A DNA stretch of 64,000 nt, from contig NZ_JACHYH010000001.1 in NCBI RefSeq assembly GCF_014192715.1, positions 930,001 through 994,000 of the forward strand, in the 5' to 3' direction. The DNA comes from Luteibacter sp. Sphag1AF (GTDB lineage: Bacteria > Pseudomonadota > Gammaproteobacteria > Xanthomonadales > Rhodanobacteraceae). This document shows positions 19,923-30,523 of the stretch, in pieces. A program made the position numbers and the translations under genes. A model generated the notes under the pieces. The model had not been told where the DNA came from. It was given only the letters and a program-made list of their open reading frames with translations, and ran no database searches. The first letter of the stretch is position 1. Each line of letters opens with the position of its first letter.

Positions 19923-20225
19923 ATGCAGTGCTATGTCTATGCCAGCCAGCGAAAACCCGACACATACGTATGGCTCTCGCGTCGCGAGGGCTACGATCTG
20001 CTGCCCGAGCCCCTGGCCCTGCTGCTCGGCGACCTGCGCTTCATCCTTGAGGTAAATCTCACTCCGCAGCGAAAGCTGCCACATGAGGACACCGAGCGGG
20101 TGCTTGAAACCCTGGGTCAGAACGGCTGGTATCTGCAGTCGCCCCCCAATGAAACGCTGAGCGTCTGCAATCAGCCCAACCACAACCGCGAACTGAACAT
20201 CGACGAAGACGTCGCCCGCATCTGA
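19923..20225 (+). CDS. YcgL domain protein
   Basis: A 100-residue protein that begins MQCYVYASQRKPDTYVWLSRREGYD and contains LTPQRKLPHEDTERVLETLGQNGWYLQSPP, the characteristic core of the YcgL (DUF709) family. E. coli YcgL is a small protein of unknown function. The start was placed at the internal ATG 19923 by family match; the preceding open frame is cysteine-rich nonsense. No clear ribosome site is visible. Divergent from fadL and followed by the ankyrin gene 87 bases later. Confidence 0.88.
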   Translation: MQCYVYASQRKPDTYVWLSRREGYDLLPEPLALLLGDLRFILEVNLTPQRKLPHEDTERVLETLGQNGWYLQSPPNETLSVCNQPNHNRELNIDEDVARI

Positions 20226-20299
20226 CCCGGAACCGGTTCCTATGTGCTGTGTGTAGCGTCGGTTAACACGACGTTACCGCGCAGGCGTTTCGCGCTCCG

Positions 20300-20313
20300 T
20301 ATACTGCGGCGTA
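20300..20313 (+). promoter_or_regulatory. -10 element placed for a leaderless ankyrin-gene mRNA
   Basis: TATACT at 20300-20305 is a near-consensus sigma-70 -10 hexamer. Only seven bases separate it from the ATG at 20313, so transcription would start at or next to the start codon. There is no ribosome site in between. The best -35 (TTACCG at 20274) is 20 bases away, which is long. Confidence 0.45.
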
Positions 20314-23300
20314 TGGCCAATCCCAAACGTCGACGTCCGCCGCTGCACAAAGCGCTGCTCTGGTTCCTTCCCGCTATCGCCGCCGTGGCGTGTGCGGGGT
20401 TTTCCGCTCATCCGCTTGCGCTGATCCCACTCCTGCTGGCCAATGCGCTGGCGATGGGAGCGGTCTGCCATGCCATAGGGTTTGATCCGGAACCGAGTTT
20501 CATCCGCACCGTTCTGCGCAGGGGCTCGGCCCACGTTGTCCTGTTCACCGGTTACACGTTTGCCGTGTTCGTACTGGTGGCCTGGCCTCTGTTGAAGCTG
20601 ACCCAGACGCCCAGCCTCGGCTATGCGCTGATGCTCGCCGGCATGCTGGTGGTGGCGCTCGCATCGCTGTGGCGTGTGTGGCCTGCTTTTGGCCTGCTGT
20701 TCCTGTGGGACGACGCCTACCCGGAACACAGCGGCGAGGGCTCCTGGATTTTCACCGCCGTGGCCCGCAGCGTCGCGTTCGGGCGCCACCTGTCGAAAGA
20801 AGACCGCTTCTTCTCGCACTTCATTCCTGCGGCGCTCAGCCTGCTGGTGCTGGCCTTCTGTGCCGTGGCACTGAGCGGCCTGTACGGCGTGTTGCCCGCC
20901 GAAATGCGCATTGCCGCGCTCGCCATTTATGGCGTGGTGCTGCTGCCCCTGGCCTGCATGGTCATTGCCAATCGCACCCTGCGCGCGCTGCTGTGCGACC
21001 GCCGTGGCCACATCCGCCCGGCGCTCGTACCGGCCAGCACGCCCGCAGCGCAGGCTGAAGCACCCAGGCCGGTCGTTGCCCGGGAGATCCCGGTGCTGAC
21101 GGCAGAAGAAACCCAGCCGGGACAGCGCGAGGCCGAGCTGCTTGCCGCTGTCCGCGCGGGCGACATCGAGCGCGCCATCGCCCTGGTGGAAGCCGGGGCC
21201 GACCCGAACACCTCGGCAGAAACCGGCGACCGCGACCAGCGACCGGTACTGACTCTGGCCGCTCTTTTGCCGGATACGCGCCTTCTGCGCGCACTGATTA
21301 CGCGGGGCGCGGACATCAATCGCTCCCACGGCGGCATCACGGCGTTGCTGGCCGCCACGCGCGACAGCTGGCACGGCCGACCGGATGCGGTCATGACGCT
21401 GCTGGCCAATGGTGCCGACGCGGCTCTGGCCGATGCCGAAGGCAACACGCCGCTGCACGGCGCCGTACTCAGTGCCGAACCCATCGTGGCTGCCATGCTT
21501 CTGGATGCAGGCGCTCCAATCAGCGCCGTCAACGCTGCCGGCGTCACGCCGCTTGGCGTGGCCTGCCGCGCCGCCAACTGGACGCTGCTGCGTTTCCTGC
21601 TGGAACACGGGGCACGCGCCGCCGTGGCGGATGCCGAGCCGGCCCTGGTTGCCGCTGCCGGCATTCCGGATGACGACGCCGAAGGCGTGAAACTGCTGCT
21701 GCGCCACAAGGCGCCGATCAACGCCACGAATGCCGAGGGCCGCACAGCGCTCCTGGTGGCCGCTGGCGAAGGTCACGAGCAGATCGTGCGCGCGTTGTGC
21801 GTCGCCCACGCCGATCCCAACATTGCTGATCGCAATGGCACCACGCCGTTGATGGAAGCCGCCCGCGCGGGCGCGCACGGCATCGTGCAGTTGCTCGCGG
21901 AAGCCCAGGCCAATGCGCGCGCCCGTGACAGTCACGGCCGGGATGCACTGATCCTGGCCTGCCAGTCTTCCCGCGCCCAGCCGGCCACCATCCGCGCACT
22001 GCTCGCGCTCGGTGCCCAGCCGAAGGACGCCGGCCCGGACGGGCGCAGCCCGCTCGACCACGCGGCTTCGACGGGTCGCTGGGACCTCGTCGCGCTACTG
22101 GACCCGGACACACCACTGCCCACCTCGCTCAGCGAGGCCGTGATGCCCGAGGCAGGCGCCGATTCCCCGGAGCACCTGGTGGACGCGCTGCGCTTCGGTC
22201 ATTGGGCCGTGGCGTCGACCTTTGCCGGTCGCGTACGGGAGTGGCCGCAGCACGAGCTGGCCGCCATGTATATCGACCTTTGCGGCAGCGGCCTGGAAGG
22301 GGCGCGCCGCTGGCTGCTCGACCATGGCCTGCAGCCGGAAGCGCGTCTCGCGACCATTGCAGCCGAGGAAGACGCTCCCACACTGCTCGCCGGGCGCCGT
22401 CTTTTCGATGCTGTGCTTACCCAGCTGCCCAACGCCGCCGATGCCGCGACCCAGCTGATGCGTGCAGGGGCCAGCCCGTCAGGCGCGGGCCTGCTCGCTC
22501 TGGCAATCAGCCGGATGGAAGGCAACACCGACGAACCCCTGACGCTGGCGATGCTGGAAGCCGGCGCCGACCCGTTTGGCACCGATGCCCGCGGGCGCAC
22601 GCCGCTGCACATGGCTGCCGCCACCGGCCGCGCCAATCTCCTGAGCGCCCTTCTGTCGCGCGGCGTCAATCCGAACGTACGCGACATGGGCGGCCGCACG
22701 CCGCTGCACGCTGCGCTGGAACAGGGCGGCGACAGCCTGCCGCTGGTGCGTCTGCTGGTGTCGCACGGCGCTGATCCGGAAGCCTCTGACGTCAATGGCG
22801 AAACGCCATTTGGCCTCGGTATCGGCCATGGCGATGTCGAGCGCTGGCTGACCTGGCCGCAGTGGCAGTTGCCGCGCCGTGCACTGCGCCCGGACGACCT
22901 GCCCGCCGCCGCGGCCGCAGGCGACACGCACGCCGTTGACCGCATGCTTGAACTCGGCTTCGCCATCGACACGCGCGACCCGCAGGGCGCAACAGCGCTG
23001 CTGCGCGCCTGCGGCGCCGGACAGACCGACGTGGCGGCCCATCTGCTGGCTGCGGGCGCCGATGCCACGACCACGGCCAGCAGCGGCATCACGCCGCTGG
23101 CCGCTGCGGTCAACGCACGGCGCGAAGCCGTGGCCGCCCTGCTCATCGGACACAAGGTCCCGGTGGATCAGCGACTGCCCGGCGATGCCACGGCACTGAT
23201 GGTGGCTGCGACGCTCGGATTCCCGGAAATGGTGGAGGCACTGCTGGATGCAGGCGCCGATGCCAACGCAGAAGACGCACACGGACACTCCGCGCTGCAT

Positions 23301-23765
23301 GCCGCTGCCCAGTACTGTTTTGGCAGCACCGACAGCCTGCGAGCACGCCGTCTTCTCGACGTGCTGATCCGTCACGGCGCTGATGTGAACAAGGTGGACC
23401 GCGAAGGCAAGACGCCGCTGCTTCTGCTGCTGGGGGCGCACATGCGGCCGGGTAGCGCAGCCGATGCCACGCATCTGGGTGCCCTGCTTCCCGCCATGCT
23501 GGATGCCGGCGCGCGCATCGAGCACGCCGACCAGCGCGGCGTCAGCGCGTTGCACGCCTGCGCCATGCACGCCCTGCTTCCGCCCGCACGTGTACTGCTG
23601 ACGCGCGGCGCCGACCGCAACGCCGCCGATGCCTTCGGCCGCACCGCCTCTGACGTTGCGCGTCACCTGGGCTTCGTGGACATCGCGCACGAACTGGGCG
23701 CCCGCAACACGGCCATTCCCAGCGTGCGGCAAACGCTGCGACAACCGGCCCATCCGTCGGAATGA
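20313..23765 (+). CDS. Large membrane-anchored ankyrin-repeat protein
   Basis: A 1150-residue protein. The first ~240 residues hold about five to six hydrophobic segments (for example LLWFLPAIAAVACAGF, VVLFTGYTFAVFVLVAWPLL, LMLAGMLVVALASLW, AALSLLVLAFCAVAL, IAALAIYGVVLLPLACMVI). From about residue 270 to the end the chain consists of roughly 20 ankyrin-type repeats of about 33 residues (GRTPLHMAAATGRANLLSALLSRG, GETPFGLG..., GHSALHAAAQ...). Some are degenerate, and about 70 weakly matching residues lie mid-chain (near 615-700). The repeats probably face the cytoplasm as a protein-binding solenoid. No enzymatic motif was found. The start MANPKRRRPPLHK at 20313 fits a cytoplasmic basic tail before TM1. 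Similar proteins occur in xanthomonads; partner unknown. Confidence 0.88.
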   Translation: MANPKRRRPPLHKALLWFLPAIAAVACAGFSAHPLALIPLLLANALAMGAVCHAIGFDPEPSFIRTVLRRGSAHVVLFTGYTFAVFVLVAWPLLKLTQTPSLGYALMLAGMLVVALASLWRVWPAFGLLFLWDDAYPEHSGEGSWIFTAVARSVAFGRHLSKEDRFFSHFIPAALSLLVLAFCAVALSGLYGVLPAEMRIAALAIYGVVLLPLACMVIANRTLRALLCDRRGHIRPALVPASTPAAQAEAPRPVVAREIPVLTAEETQPGQREAELLAAVRAGDIERAIALVEAGADPNTSAETGDRDQRPVLTLAALLPDTRLLRALITRGADINRSHGGITALLAATRDSWHGRPDAVMTLLANGADAALADAEGNTPLHGAVLSAEPIVAAMLLDAGAPISAVNAAGVTPLGVACRAANWTLLRFLLEHGARAAVADAEPALVAAAGIPDDDAEGVKLLLRHKAPINATNAEGRTALLVAAGEGHEQIVRALCVAHADPNIADRNGTTPLMEAARAGAHGIVQLLAEAQANARARDSHGRDALILACQSSRAQPATIRALLALGAQPKDAGPDGRSPLDHAASTGRWDLVALLDPDTPLPTSLSEAVMPEAGADSPEHLVDALRFGHWAVASTFAGRVREWPQHELAAMYIDLCGSGLEGARRWLLDHGLQPEARLATIAAEEDAPTLLAGRRLFDAVLTQLPNAADAATQLMRAGASPSGAGLLALAISRMEGNTDEPLTLAMLEAGADPFGTDARGRTPLHMAAATGRANLLSALLSRGVNPNVRDMGGRTPLHAALEQGGDSLPLVRLLVSHGADPEASDVNGETPFGLGIGHGDVERWLTWPQWQLPRRALRPDDLPAAAAAGDTHAVDRMLELGFAIDTRDPQGATALLRACGAGQTDVAAHLLAAGADATTTASSGITPLAAAVNARREAVAALLIGHKVPVDQRLPGDATALMVAATLGFPEMVEALLDAGADANAEDAHGHSALHAAAQYCFGSTDSLRARRLLDVLIRHGADVNKVDREGKTPLLLLLGAHMRPGSAADATHLGALLPAMLDAGARIEHADQRGVSALHACAMHALLPPARVLLTRGADRNAADAFGRTASDVARHLGFVDIAHELGARNTAIPSVRQTLRQPAHPSE

Positions 23766-23772
23766 GCGACAT

Positions 23773-23805
23773 TAAGAAAGGGAGCGATCATCGCTCCCTT
23801 TCTTA
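23773..23805. terminator. Bidirectional terminator between ankyrin gene and Kef antiporter
   Basis: A perfect 15-bp stem (TAAGAAAGGGAGCGA / TCGCTCCCTTTCTTA) with a 3-base loop lies between converging genes. The A- and T-containing stem ends serve as the tails in each direction. Confidence 0.88.
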
Positions 23806-23820
23806 TGTAACGAAAGAACA

Positions 23821-25623
23821 TCAGTTGGCGCGCTCGCGCTCTTCCGCCGAGTCGGCCTCAAACAGCTGTTGCAGATCGACCAGTGCGTCCTTCGAAGACT
23901 GCACCAGCGCCGCTTCGTCGTCGTACACCAGATACTGCGAGCGCAGCAGTTGTTCGTCGTGCTTGCGGAAGCGTTCGACGCGCGCACGCGCCACGTCCTC
24001 TGAGAAGCCCAGCGACTGCAACACCTGCCGGGTCATCTTCAGACTGGAATGGAAGGTCTCACGCACCGGTTCTTCCACGCCGATATCCATCAGGCGGAAC
24101 ACGTGCTGGCGGTTGCGCGCGCGCGACACGATCTTCAGATGCGGATACTGGCGGCGCACCAGTCGGGCGGTGCGGATGTTGGCTTCCGGATCGTCGGTGG
24201 CCAGCACGAACACTTCTGCCTTGTCGGCCTGCGCAGCGCGCAGCATTTCCGGTCGCGCCGGATCACCGAAAAACAGCGACGTGCCTCCGAAGCGGCGTGA
24301 GGTTTCCACCTGCTCCACCGAGCTTTCCAGTGCCACGAACTGAATGCCCTGGGCGCGTAGAAGACGGGCCACGATCTGACCCATGCGACCGAAGCCCGCG
24401 ATGATGACGCGCGGTGCATCGACCTGGATTTCGTCGAATTCCCGGTCGGGCTTTTTTGCCTTCTCGTTGACGATTTTCGAGGCGGCAATGACCAGCAGCG
24501 GCGTGAACGCCATGGACAGCGAAATGGCCATTACCATCAGATTGCGCTGGCTGCCGTTGATGAGACGGTTCTGCAACGCAAGGTTGAGGAGGACGAAAGC
24601 AAACTCACCGCCACTGGCAAGGATAGCCGCCAGTCGCAACGAGTCGCCGTTGGTCAGCGAGCCCACCACGCGCCCGAGGGGCCAGATGAGGAAGGCTTTG
24701 ACCGCCAGCAACAGGCCCACCATGCCCAATACCAGCAGTGGCTTGGACGCGAGCAGGGCCAGGTCCACGGACATGCCCACGCTGACGAAGAACAGGCCCA
24801 GCAGCAGGCCCTTGAACGGCTCGATGTTCGATTCGAGCTCGTGACGGTATTCGGAATCGGCAAGCAGCAAACCGGCGAGGAATGCGCCCAGCGTAGTGGA
24901 CACACCAGCAATTTCCATCAGCCATGCCGTGCCCATCACCACCAGCAAGGCGGTGGCAGTGAAGACTTCAACGCTTTTGGCGCGCGCCACAAAACGGAAC
25001 ACGTGGCGCAATACGACGCGGCCGCCGACGATCACCGCAACGATCACGCCGACCACCTGCAACACACCCATCAGGTCGACCGGATGCGCGCCTTTGGCTG
25101 CGCCCGCACCCAGCAACGGTACGGCCGCGATGAGCGGAATGGCCGCCAGATCCTGAAACAGCAGGATGGCGAAGGCCTGGCGACCGTAGACCGAGCCGGC
25201 TTCCTTGCGCTCGGCAAGAATCTGCAAACCAAAGGCCGTGGAAGACAGCGCGAGGCTGCCGCCGACGATGACGGCCGCCTTCCAAGTGAGACCGAAAAGG
25301 AGATACCCGACCGCGCCCAGCGCCGTGGCGCAAACCACCACTTGCAACGAGCCGCTGCCAAACACGGCCCGACGCATCACCCACAGGCGCGATGGCGACA
25401 ATTCCAGGCCAATGACGAACAGCATCAGCACGACGCCGAAATCGGAGATGGCGGCGACGCCTTCCGTATCGGCAACAAGGCCCAGCGCAGACGGCCCGAT
25501 GGCAACGCCTGCCAGCAGATAGCCCAGCACCGCCCCAAGACGAAAACGCTTGGTCAGCGGTACTGCGACAACCGTCGCCAACAGGAAGACGACGGCCGTC
25601 TTCAAGAATTCATGGTTTTCCAT
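23821..25623 (-). CDS. Kef-type monovalent cation:proton antiporter (CPA2) with RCK/TrkA-N domain
   Basis: A 600-residue inner-membrane antiporter. The N-terminal ~380 residues form the 12-13 TM CPA2 fold (GYLLAGVAIGPSALGLV, FVIGLELSP, ALSSTAFGLQ, LLFQDLAAIPLI, GAFLAGLLLADSEYRHELE). The C-terminal RCK/TrkA-N Rossmann domain begins at VIIAGFGRMGQIVARLL (about residue 405) and continues through ATDDPEANI. This is the architecture of KefB/KefC, the glutathione-gated K+ efflux systems. The HALELES-type motif segment (ADSEYRHELESNIEPFKGLLLGLFF) supports that. Whether this copy is KefB or KefC cannot be said. A CATAAT hexamer lies upstream on the minus strand. Downstream of hemB on the same strand, gap 76 bases. 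Confidence 0.92.
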   Translation of the reverse strand: MENHEFLKTAVVFLLATVVAVPLTKRFRLGAVLGYLLAGVAIGPSALGLVADTEGVAAISDFGVVLMLFVIGLELSPSRLWVMRRAVFGSGSLQVVVCATALGAVGYLLFGLTWKAAVIVGGSLALSSTAFGLQILAERKEAGSVYGRQAFAILLFQDLAAIPLIAAVPLLGAGAAKGAHPVDLMGVLQVVGVIVAVIVGGRVVLRHVFRFVARAKSVEVFTATALLVVMGTAWLMEIAGVSTTLGAFLAGLLLADSEYRHELESNIEPFKGLLLGLFFVSVGMSVDLALLASKPLLVLGMVGLLLAVKAFLIWPLGRVVGSLTNGDSLRLAAILASGGEFAFVLLNLALQNRLINGSQRNLMVMAISLSMAFTPLLVIAASKIVNEKAKKPDREFDEIQVDAPRVIIAGFGRMGQIVARLLRAQGIQFVALESSVEQVETSRRFGGTSLFFGDPARPEMLRAAQADKAEVFVLATDDPEANIRTARLVRRQYPHLKIVSRARNRQHVFRLMDIGVEEPVRETFHSSLKMTRQVLQSLGFSEDVARARVERFRKHDEQLLRSQYLVYDDEAALVQSSKDALVDLQQLFEADSAEERERAN

Positions 25624-25699
25624 CCACGCGCTCCCGGATGATCGCCCGGGATTATGTCACGTGGGGTATGTCAGGTTTGGGGGAAAACCGCCGTCGCGG

Positions 25700-26767
<1,068 letters not shown>

Positions 26768-27562
26768 TCAGCGGGGCACGATGGCCCAGCCGCCTGCGCT
26801 GTATGTCTGCCGCTCCAGAGCAATACCGTAGACCTCCGACAGCATGGGCGCGTCCAGTGCCTGCTCCGGGGTGCCATGCCGGACGATGCGGCCCCCGGCC
26901 ACCACGGCGATGTCGTCGGCGTAGCGGGCGGCGAGGTCCAGGTCATGCAGGACGGCGATCACGCCGAAACCCGTGGCGGCCAGTTCGCGGGCACGTCGCA
27001 GGATGAAATGCTGATGGGCGATATCCAGCCCGGCTTCCGGCTCGTCCAGCAACAGCCACGCGCCATCGGCAGCGGCGTCCCATATCTGCGCCAGCACGCG
27101 CGCCAGTTGCACACGCTGCTGCTCGCCGCCGGAAAGCTCAAGGAAGTTCCGGCCCCGGAACGCCCACGCATGAGCGGCGCGAAGGGCCGCATCCACGATC
27201 TCCGGATCACGCCTGGCGTCTTGCGGATGCGGGCTGCGCCCGAGCGCCACCACTTCGTCGACCGAGAAGCCGAAGGTGAGCTGCACGCGCTGCGACAGCA
27301 TGGCGCGACGGCGTGCCAGCGCCTGCGGCGGCAGGGCGGTCAACGCCACGCCATCCAGTGACACTTGCCCCGCTGCAAGCGGAAGCAGCCCCGCCATCGC
27401 ACTCAGCAGCGTGCTCTTGCCCGCGCCATTGGGGCCGACCAGCACCAGTACCCTCCCCGGCTGTGCAACGAGGCTGGCGTCGGCGATCACGTGCTTCGTG
27501 CCACGCACCACGTCCACGCTGTGGCAGACCAGACTGCCCTTCGGCAGGAACGTTGCGCTCAT
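26768..27562 (-). CDS. hmuV: Haem ABC transporter ATP-binding protein (HmuV-like)
   Basis: A 264-residue ABC ATPase powering import of haem (or a related iron chelate) through HmuU. Walker A GPNGAGKST, Q-loop segment SQRVQLTFGFSVDEVV, signature LSGGEQQR, Walker B WLLLDEPEAGLD and the switch His in LHDLD are all present. The start codon overlaps the hmuU stop by four bases (ATGA). The frame upstream of 27562 is inside hmuU in another phase and was discarded. Last gene of the operon. BtuD-type ATPases are close relatives, but the adjacent hmuS and hmuT point to haem. Confidence 0.92.
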   Translation of the reverse strand: MSATFLPKGSLVCHSVDVVRGTKHVIADASLVAQPGRVLVLVGPNGAGKSTLLSAMAGLLPLAAGQVSLDGVALTALPPQALARRRAMLSQRVQLTFGFSVDEVVALGRSPHPQDARRDPEIVDAALRAAHAWAFRGRNFLELSGGEQQRVQLARVLAQIWDAAADGAWLLLDEPEAGLDIAHQHFILRRARELAATGFGVIAVLHDLDLAARYADDIAVVAGGRIVRHGTPEQALDAPMLSEVYGIALERQTYSAGGWAIVPR

Positions 27563-28608
27563 CGCACGCCCTCCCCGACCCGGCTGCGCAACAGCAGCCA
27601 CAGGAAGAACGGGCCGCCCACGATGGCCGTGAGCACCCCGATAGGCAGCTCCGCAGGCGCCACGATGGTGCGTGCCAGCGTGTCGGCAGCGACGAGCAGG
27701 GTGGCGCCAGCCACTGCCGAGGCGGGAAGCAGCAGACGATGATCCGGACCCCAGATCATGCGCAGCAGATGCGGCACGACGAGGCCGACGAACCCGACCA
27801 CACCGGTCGTGGCGACCGATGCGCCCACCGCGAGCGCCACCAGCGAGATGAGCATCGGTTGCAGTCGATCCGGGCGGAAGCCAAGTAGCGACGCTTCGTT
27901 TTCGCCCAGCAGCAGAGCATTGAGCGCGCGAGCCACGCGCGGAAGCAGAACCAGCGGAATGATGATCCACGGCGCGACTACTCCCAGACGCTTCCAGTCG
28001 GCGCCACCCAGACTGCCCAGCGACCAGAACGTCAGGTCACGCAGCTGGTTTTCGTTCGCGAGGAAGGTCAGCAAGCCCACTCCCGCCATGGCGATGGCGT
28101 TGATCGCCACGCCAGCCAGCAGCAGATTGGCCACGCCCGGACGTCGACGGCCGATGCCGTAAACGATGCCCGTGGTGAGCAGGCCACCCACAAACGCCGA
28201 CGCGGCGATGCTCAATGCGCTGGCAGCCGTGTGACCCGAACCTCCCAGCACGATGGCTGCCACCGCGCCCAGCGCGGCGCCTGCTGAAACACCGATCAAT
28301 CCCGGATCGGCGAGCGGATTGCGAAACAATCCCTGCATGGTGGCGCCACTGGTGGCGAGTGCCGAGCCAACCAGCACCCCAAGCAGCAGGCGCGGCAGTC
28401 GCAGCATCAGCACCACGTGGTCATCTCCCACCGCTTCGTGCCCCGTCAGCCAGCGGCCGATGGCGCCCGCCACCTCGCTGGCCGGCACGTCCATCGCGCC
28501 CGTGGTGAGGCTCCACAGCGCAGCGCCCAACAGCAACAGCCAGAGCGCCGGCAAACTCCACCGGCGCCCACTCCGTCGCATCACGCCGGGCAGCGGGATC
28601 GCGTTCAT
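27559..28608 (-). CDS. hmuU: Haem ABC transporter permease (HmuU-like, FecCD family)
   Basis: A 349-residue inner-membrane permease with about ten hydrophobic helices. Typical FecCD signatures are RLPRLLLGVLVGSALATSGATMQGLFRNPLADPGLIGVSAGAALGA near the N-terminus, GFVGLVVPHLLRMIWGPDHR in the coupling-helix region and the C-terminal PAELPIGVLTAIVGGPFFLWLL. It overlaps hmuT upstream and hmuV downstream by four bases each, indicating tight co-translation. Confidence 0.94.
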   Translation of the reverse strand: MNAIPLPGVMRRSGRRWSLPALWLLLLGAALWSLTTGAMDVPASEVAGAIGRWLTGHEAVGDDHVVLMLRLPRLLLGVLVGSALATSGATMQGLFRNPLADPGLIGVSAGAALGAVAAIVLGGSGHTAASALSIAASAFVGGLLTTGIVYGIGRRRPGVANLLLAGVAINAIAMAGVGLLTFLANENQLRDLTFWSLGSLGGADWKRLGVVAPWIIIPLVLLPRVARALNALLLGENEASLLGFRPDRLQPMLISLVALAVGASVATTGVVGFVGLVVPHLLRMIWGPDHRLLLPASAVAGATLLVAADTLARTIVAPAELPIGVLTAIVGGPFFLWLLLRSRVGEGVR

Positions 28609-29441
28609 GGCTTGAAGGAAGCCCAGGTCGATTGCAGCGCCTGCGCGGTGGTGGCCATGCGCGGGCCGAAGCCAAGCAGTGCCTGCCCATCCACGAACTC
28701 GATGCGACGCGCACGGCCCGCAGGCGTCTGCGCGACACCGGGCATGGCCAGCACGCCATCCACACCGCCCACGGCCTTCTCGCTCTCGCGCATCAGCACG
28801 ATCACGTCAGGTGCCAGCGCCACCAGCGCTTCCGCCGAAATGGCCTTGTAGCCCGGGAAGCTGTCTACCGCGTTGCGGCCGCCAGCCAGTGCCAGTGCAC
28901 GATCCGCCGCCGTTTCACGACCAGCCGCCATCGGGCTCCCGGTGCCGGTGGACATCAGGAACACGGCACGCGGATGCGTCGGCATGGCGGCCACGGATCT
29001 GGCCAGCGCGGCAAAGCGGGCGTCCACGTCGCTGGCAAGGGTCTCGGCATCCTTCTCGCGACCGAGTGCCTTGCCGATCTGGCGGATCTTCGCCGACACA
29101 TCAGCCGCCGTACGCGACGCGGGCATGGTTTCCATGCGGACGCCGGCATCGTGCAACTGTGCGATGGCCGTGGCCGGGCCCGCGTCGTGCGTGGCCAGAA
29201 TCAGCTCCGGATGCAGCGCGAGCACACCTTCGGCACTCAACTGACGCACGTAACCTACCGAAGGCAGTCTGGTTGCCGCTGCCGGGTACTGGCTGGTGGT
29301 GTCGACCGCCAGCAGGCCGTCCTCGGCGTGCAGCGCGTACACGGTTTCCGTGATGTCGCCGCCCAGCGACACGAAACGTGTCGCGGCGGTGGCGCTGGCC
29401 GTTGCGGCCATCAGGGCGAGAGCAAGGACCAGGCGCTTCAC
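28605..29441 (-). CDS. hmuT: Periplasmic haem-binding protein (HmuT-like)
   Basis: A 278-residue periplasmic binding protein of the TroA/BtuF type. The cleavable signal peptide is MKRLVLALALMAATASATAA. The mature protein starts RFVSLGGDITETVYAL, contains YVRQLSAEGVLALHPELILATHDAGP and VAPDVIVLMRESEKAVGG, and resembles HmuT. It hands haem to HmuUV. The haem-ligand Tyr of HmuT homologues may be the one in GYVRQLSAEG, but this was not checked by alignment. Overlaps hmuS by four bases. Confidence 0.9.
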   Translation of the reverse strand: MKRLVLALALMAATASATAATRFVSLGGDITETVYALHAEDGLLAVDTTSQYPAAATRLPSVGYVRQLSAEGVLALHPELILATHDAGPATAIAQLHDAGVRMETMPASRTAADVSAKIRQIGKALGREKDAETLASDVDARFAALARSVAAMPTHPRAVFLMSTGTGSPMAAGRETAADRALALAGGRNAVDSFPGYKAISAEALVALAPDVIVLMRESEKAVGGVDGVLAMPGVAQTPAGRARRIEFVDGQALLGFGPRMATTAQALQSTWASFKP

Positions 29442-30511
29442 GGTGCACGCTCCAGATCAGCGAGCAGTGCACGCCAGTCATCACGCTCCGGGATGCCGGG
29501 CTTGCGCTTGCCGAACACCTGGACGATCTGCGTGCCGTCCCCGGCGTAGAGCTCCAGCGATGTCACCACGCCCTCGGGCACAGGCTTGCGCACGACCCAC
29601 GATTCAACGATCAGCTCTTCGCGAAGATGCAGATTGAAACCCGGGTCCAGCACATTCAGCCACGGACCTGCGACCTTGATGTTCACTACCAGCCCGGTAT
29701 GAATCTGCACCACGCCCGGCGAGCCGACGAAGATCATCAGCGGTACTTCTTTCGCTGCGGCGTTTTCCAACATCGTGCGCATCGCCGCGTTGCTCACGCG
29801 TTCGGCAAACTCGGTGCCAACCAGACGCACCGCCTGCATGCGGGTGGTCTTGTGACGCTTGAGCAGTGCAAAGAAATCGTGCGGATCGCGCAGCGCACGC
29901 CAGCCCGCGCGCAGCGATTCCACATCAATGGCGTCATCGGCCAGCGCGGCGGGCAACGGATCGGCTACTTCTTTCAGGTCGATCAACGGCGACTGCACGG
30001 CGGCGGTGAAACGATGCACCAGCGCACGCCAGCCGGAACGATCCGTGTCGTCCGTGAGGTAGATCTTGTGCACGGCGCGACCGTCGCCATCGAAGAACTG
30101 CAGGCTTTCCAATTCGCGGCCACGCGATGTTTCGCGCACCGCGAATCCGAAATGCCAGTGGCGCATGAACAGGCGCAGGTCGATGTCGTGGGCCAGCACG
30201 ATGCCCATCGGGCCGGTGATGTCGATGTTCTCGTAGCGCCCTTTCTTTTCGTGCACGCAGTAGTCGTTGCGGGTCAGCGCCATCACGCGACCCAGCGTGG
30301 GAAGCTCGCGCAGAAGGTCGGCAAATTCGCCATCCAGGCGAATCACGCCATCGCCACAGCGACTTGCCACCAACTCAGCCTCGCTCACGCCCAGGCGCGT
30401 GGCCACGTCGCGTGCGCGCAGCATGGGCTCGTCCTCGCGCAACTGCTTCCAACCCATCCGGAGGGCGGGGATATCAACGGGGGTCGGCTGGGAATTCGTA
30501 TTCTCAAGCAT
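29438..30511 (-). CDS. hmuS: Haem-degrading or haem-trafficking protein HmuS/HemS
   Basis: A 357-residue cytoplasmic protein with the duplicated HemS fold. The two halves are visible as repeated blocks: WKQLREDEPMLRARDVATRLGVSEAELV with LGRVMALTRNDYCVHEKKGRYENI in the first half, and AGWRALRDPHDFFALLKRH with SPGVVQIHTGLVVNIK and WLNVLDPGFNLHLREELI in the second. HemS/HmuS/ChuS proteins bind imported haem and release its iron. Start ATG 30511 has GGAG at moderate distance and lies 12 bases after the receptor gene stop. Confidence 0.93.
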   Translation of the reverse strand: MLENTNSQPTPVDIPALRMGWKQLREDEPMLRARDVATRLGVSEAELVASRCGDGVIRLDGEFADLLRELPTLGRVMALTRNDYCVHEKKGRYENIDITGPMGIVLAHDIDLRLFMRHWHFGFAVRETSRGRELESLQFFDGDGRAVHKIYLTDDTDRSGWRALVHRFTAAVQSPLIDLKEVADPLPAALADDAIDVESLRAGWRALRDPHDFFALLKRHKTTRMQAVRLVGTEFAERVSNAAMRTMLENAAAKEVPLMIFVGSPGVVQIHTGLVVNIKVAGPWLNVLDPGFNLHLREELIVESWVVRKPVPEGVVTSLELYAGDGTQIVQVFGKRKPGIPERDDWRALLADLERAP

Positions 30512-30523
30512 GGCTTCGTCTCC

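Noticed and set aside
20274..22061. 595-codon minus-strand frame opposite the ankyrin gene (also 22479-23753)
   Set aside because: The plus frame encodes about 20 regular ankyrin repeats; the reverse frames mirror that repeat structure and show no domain.
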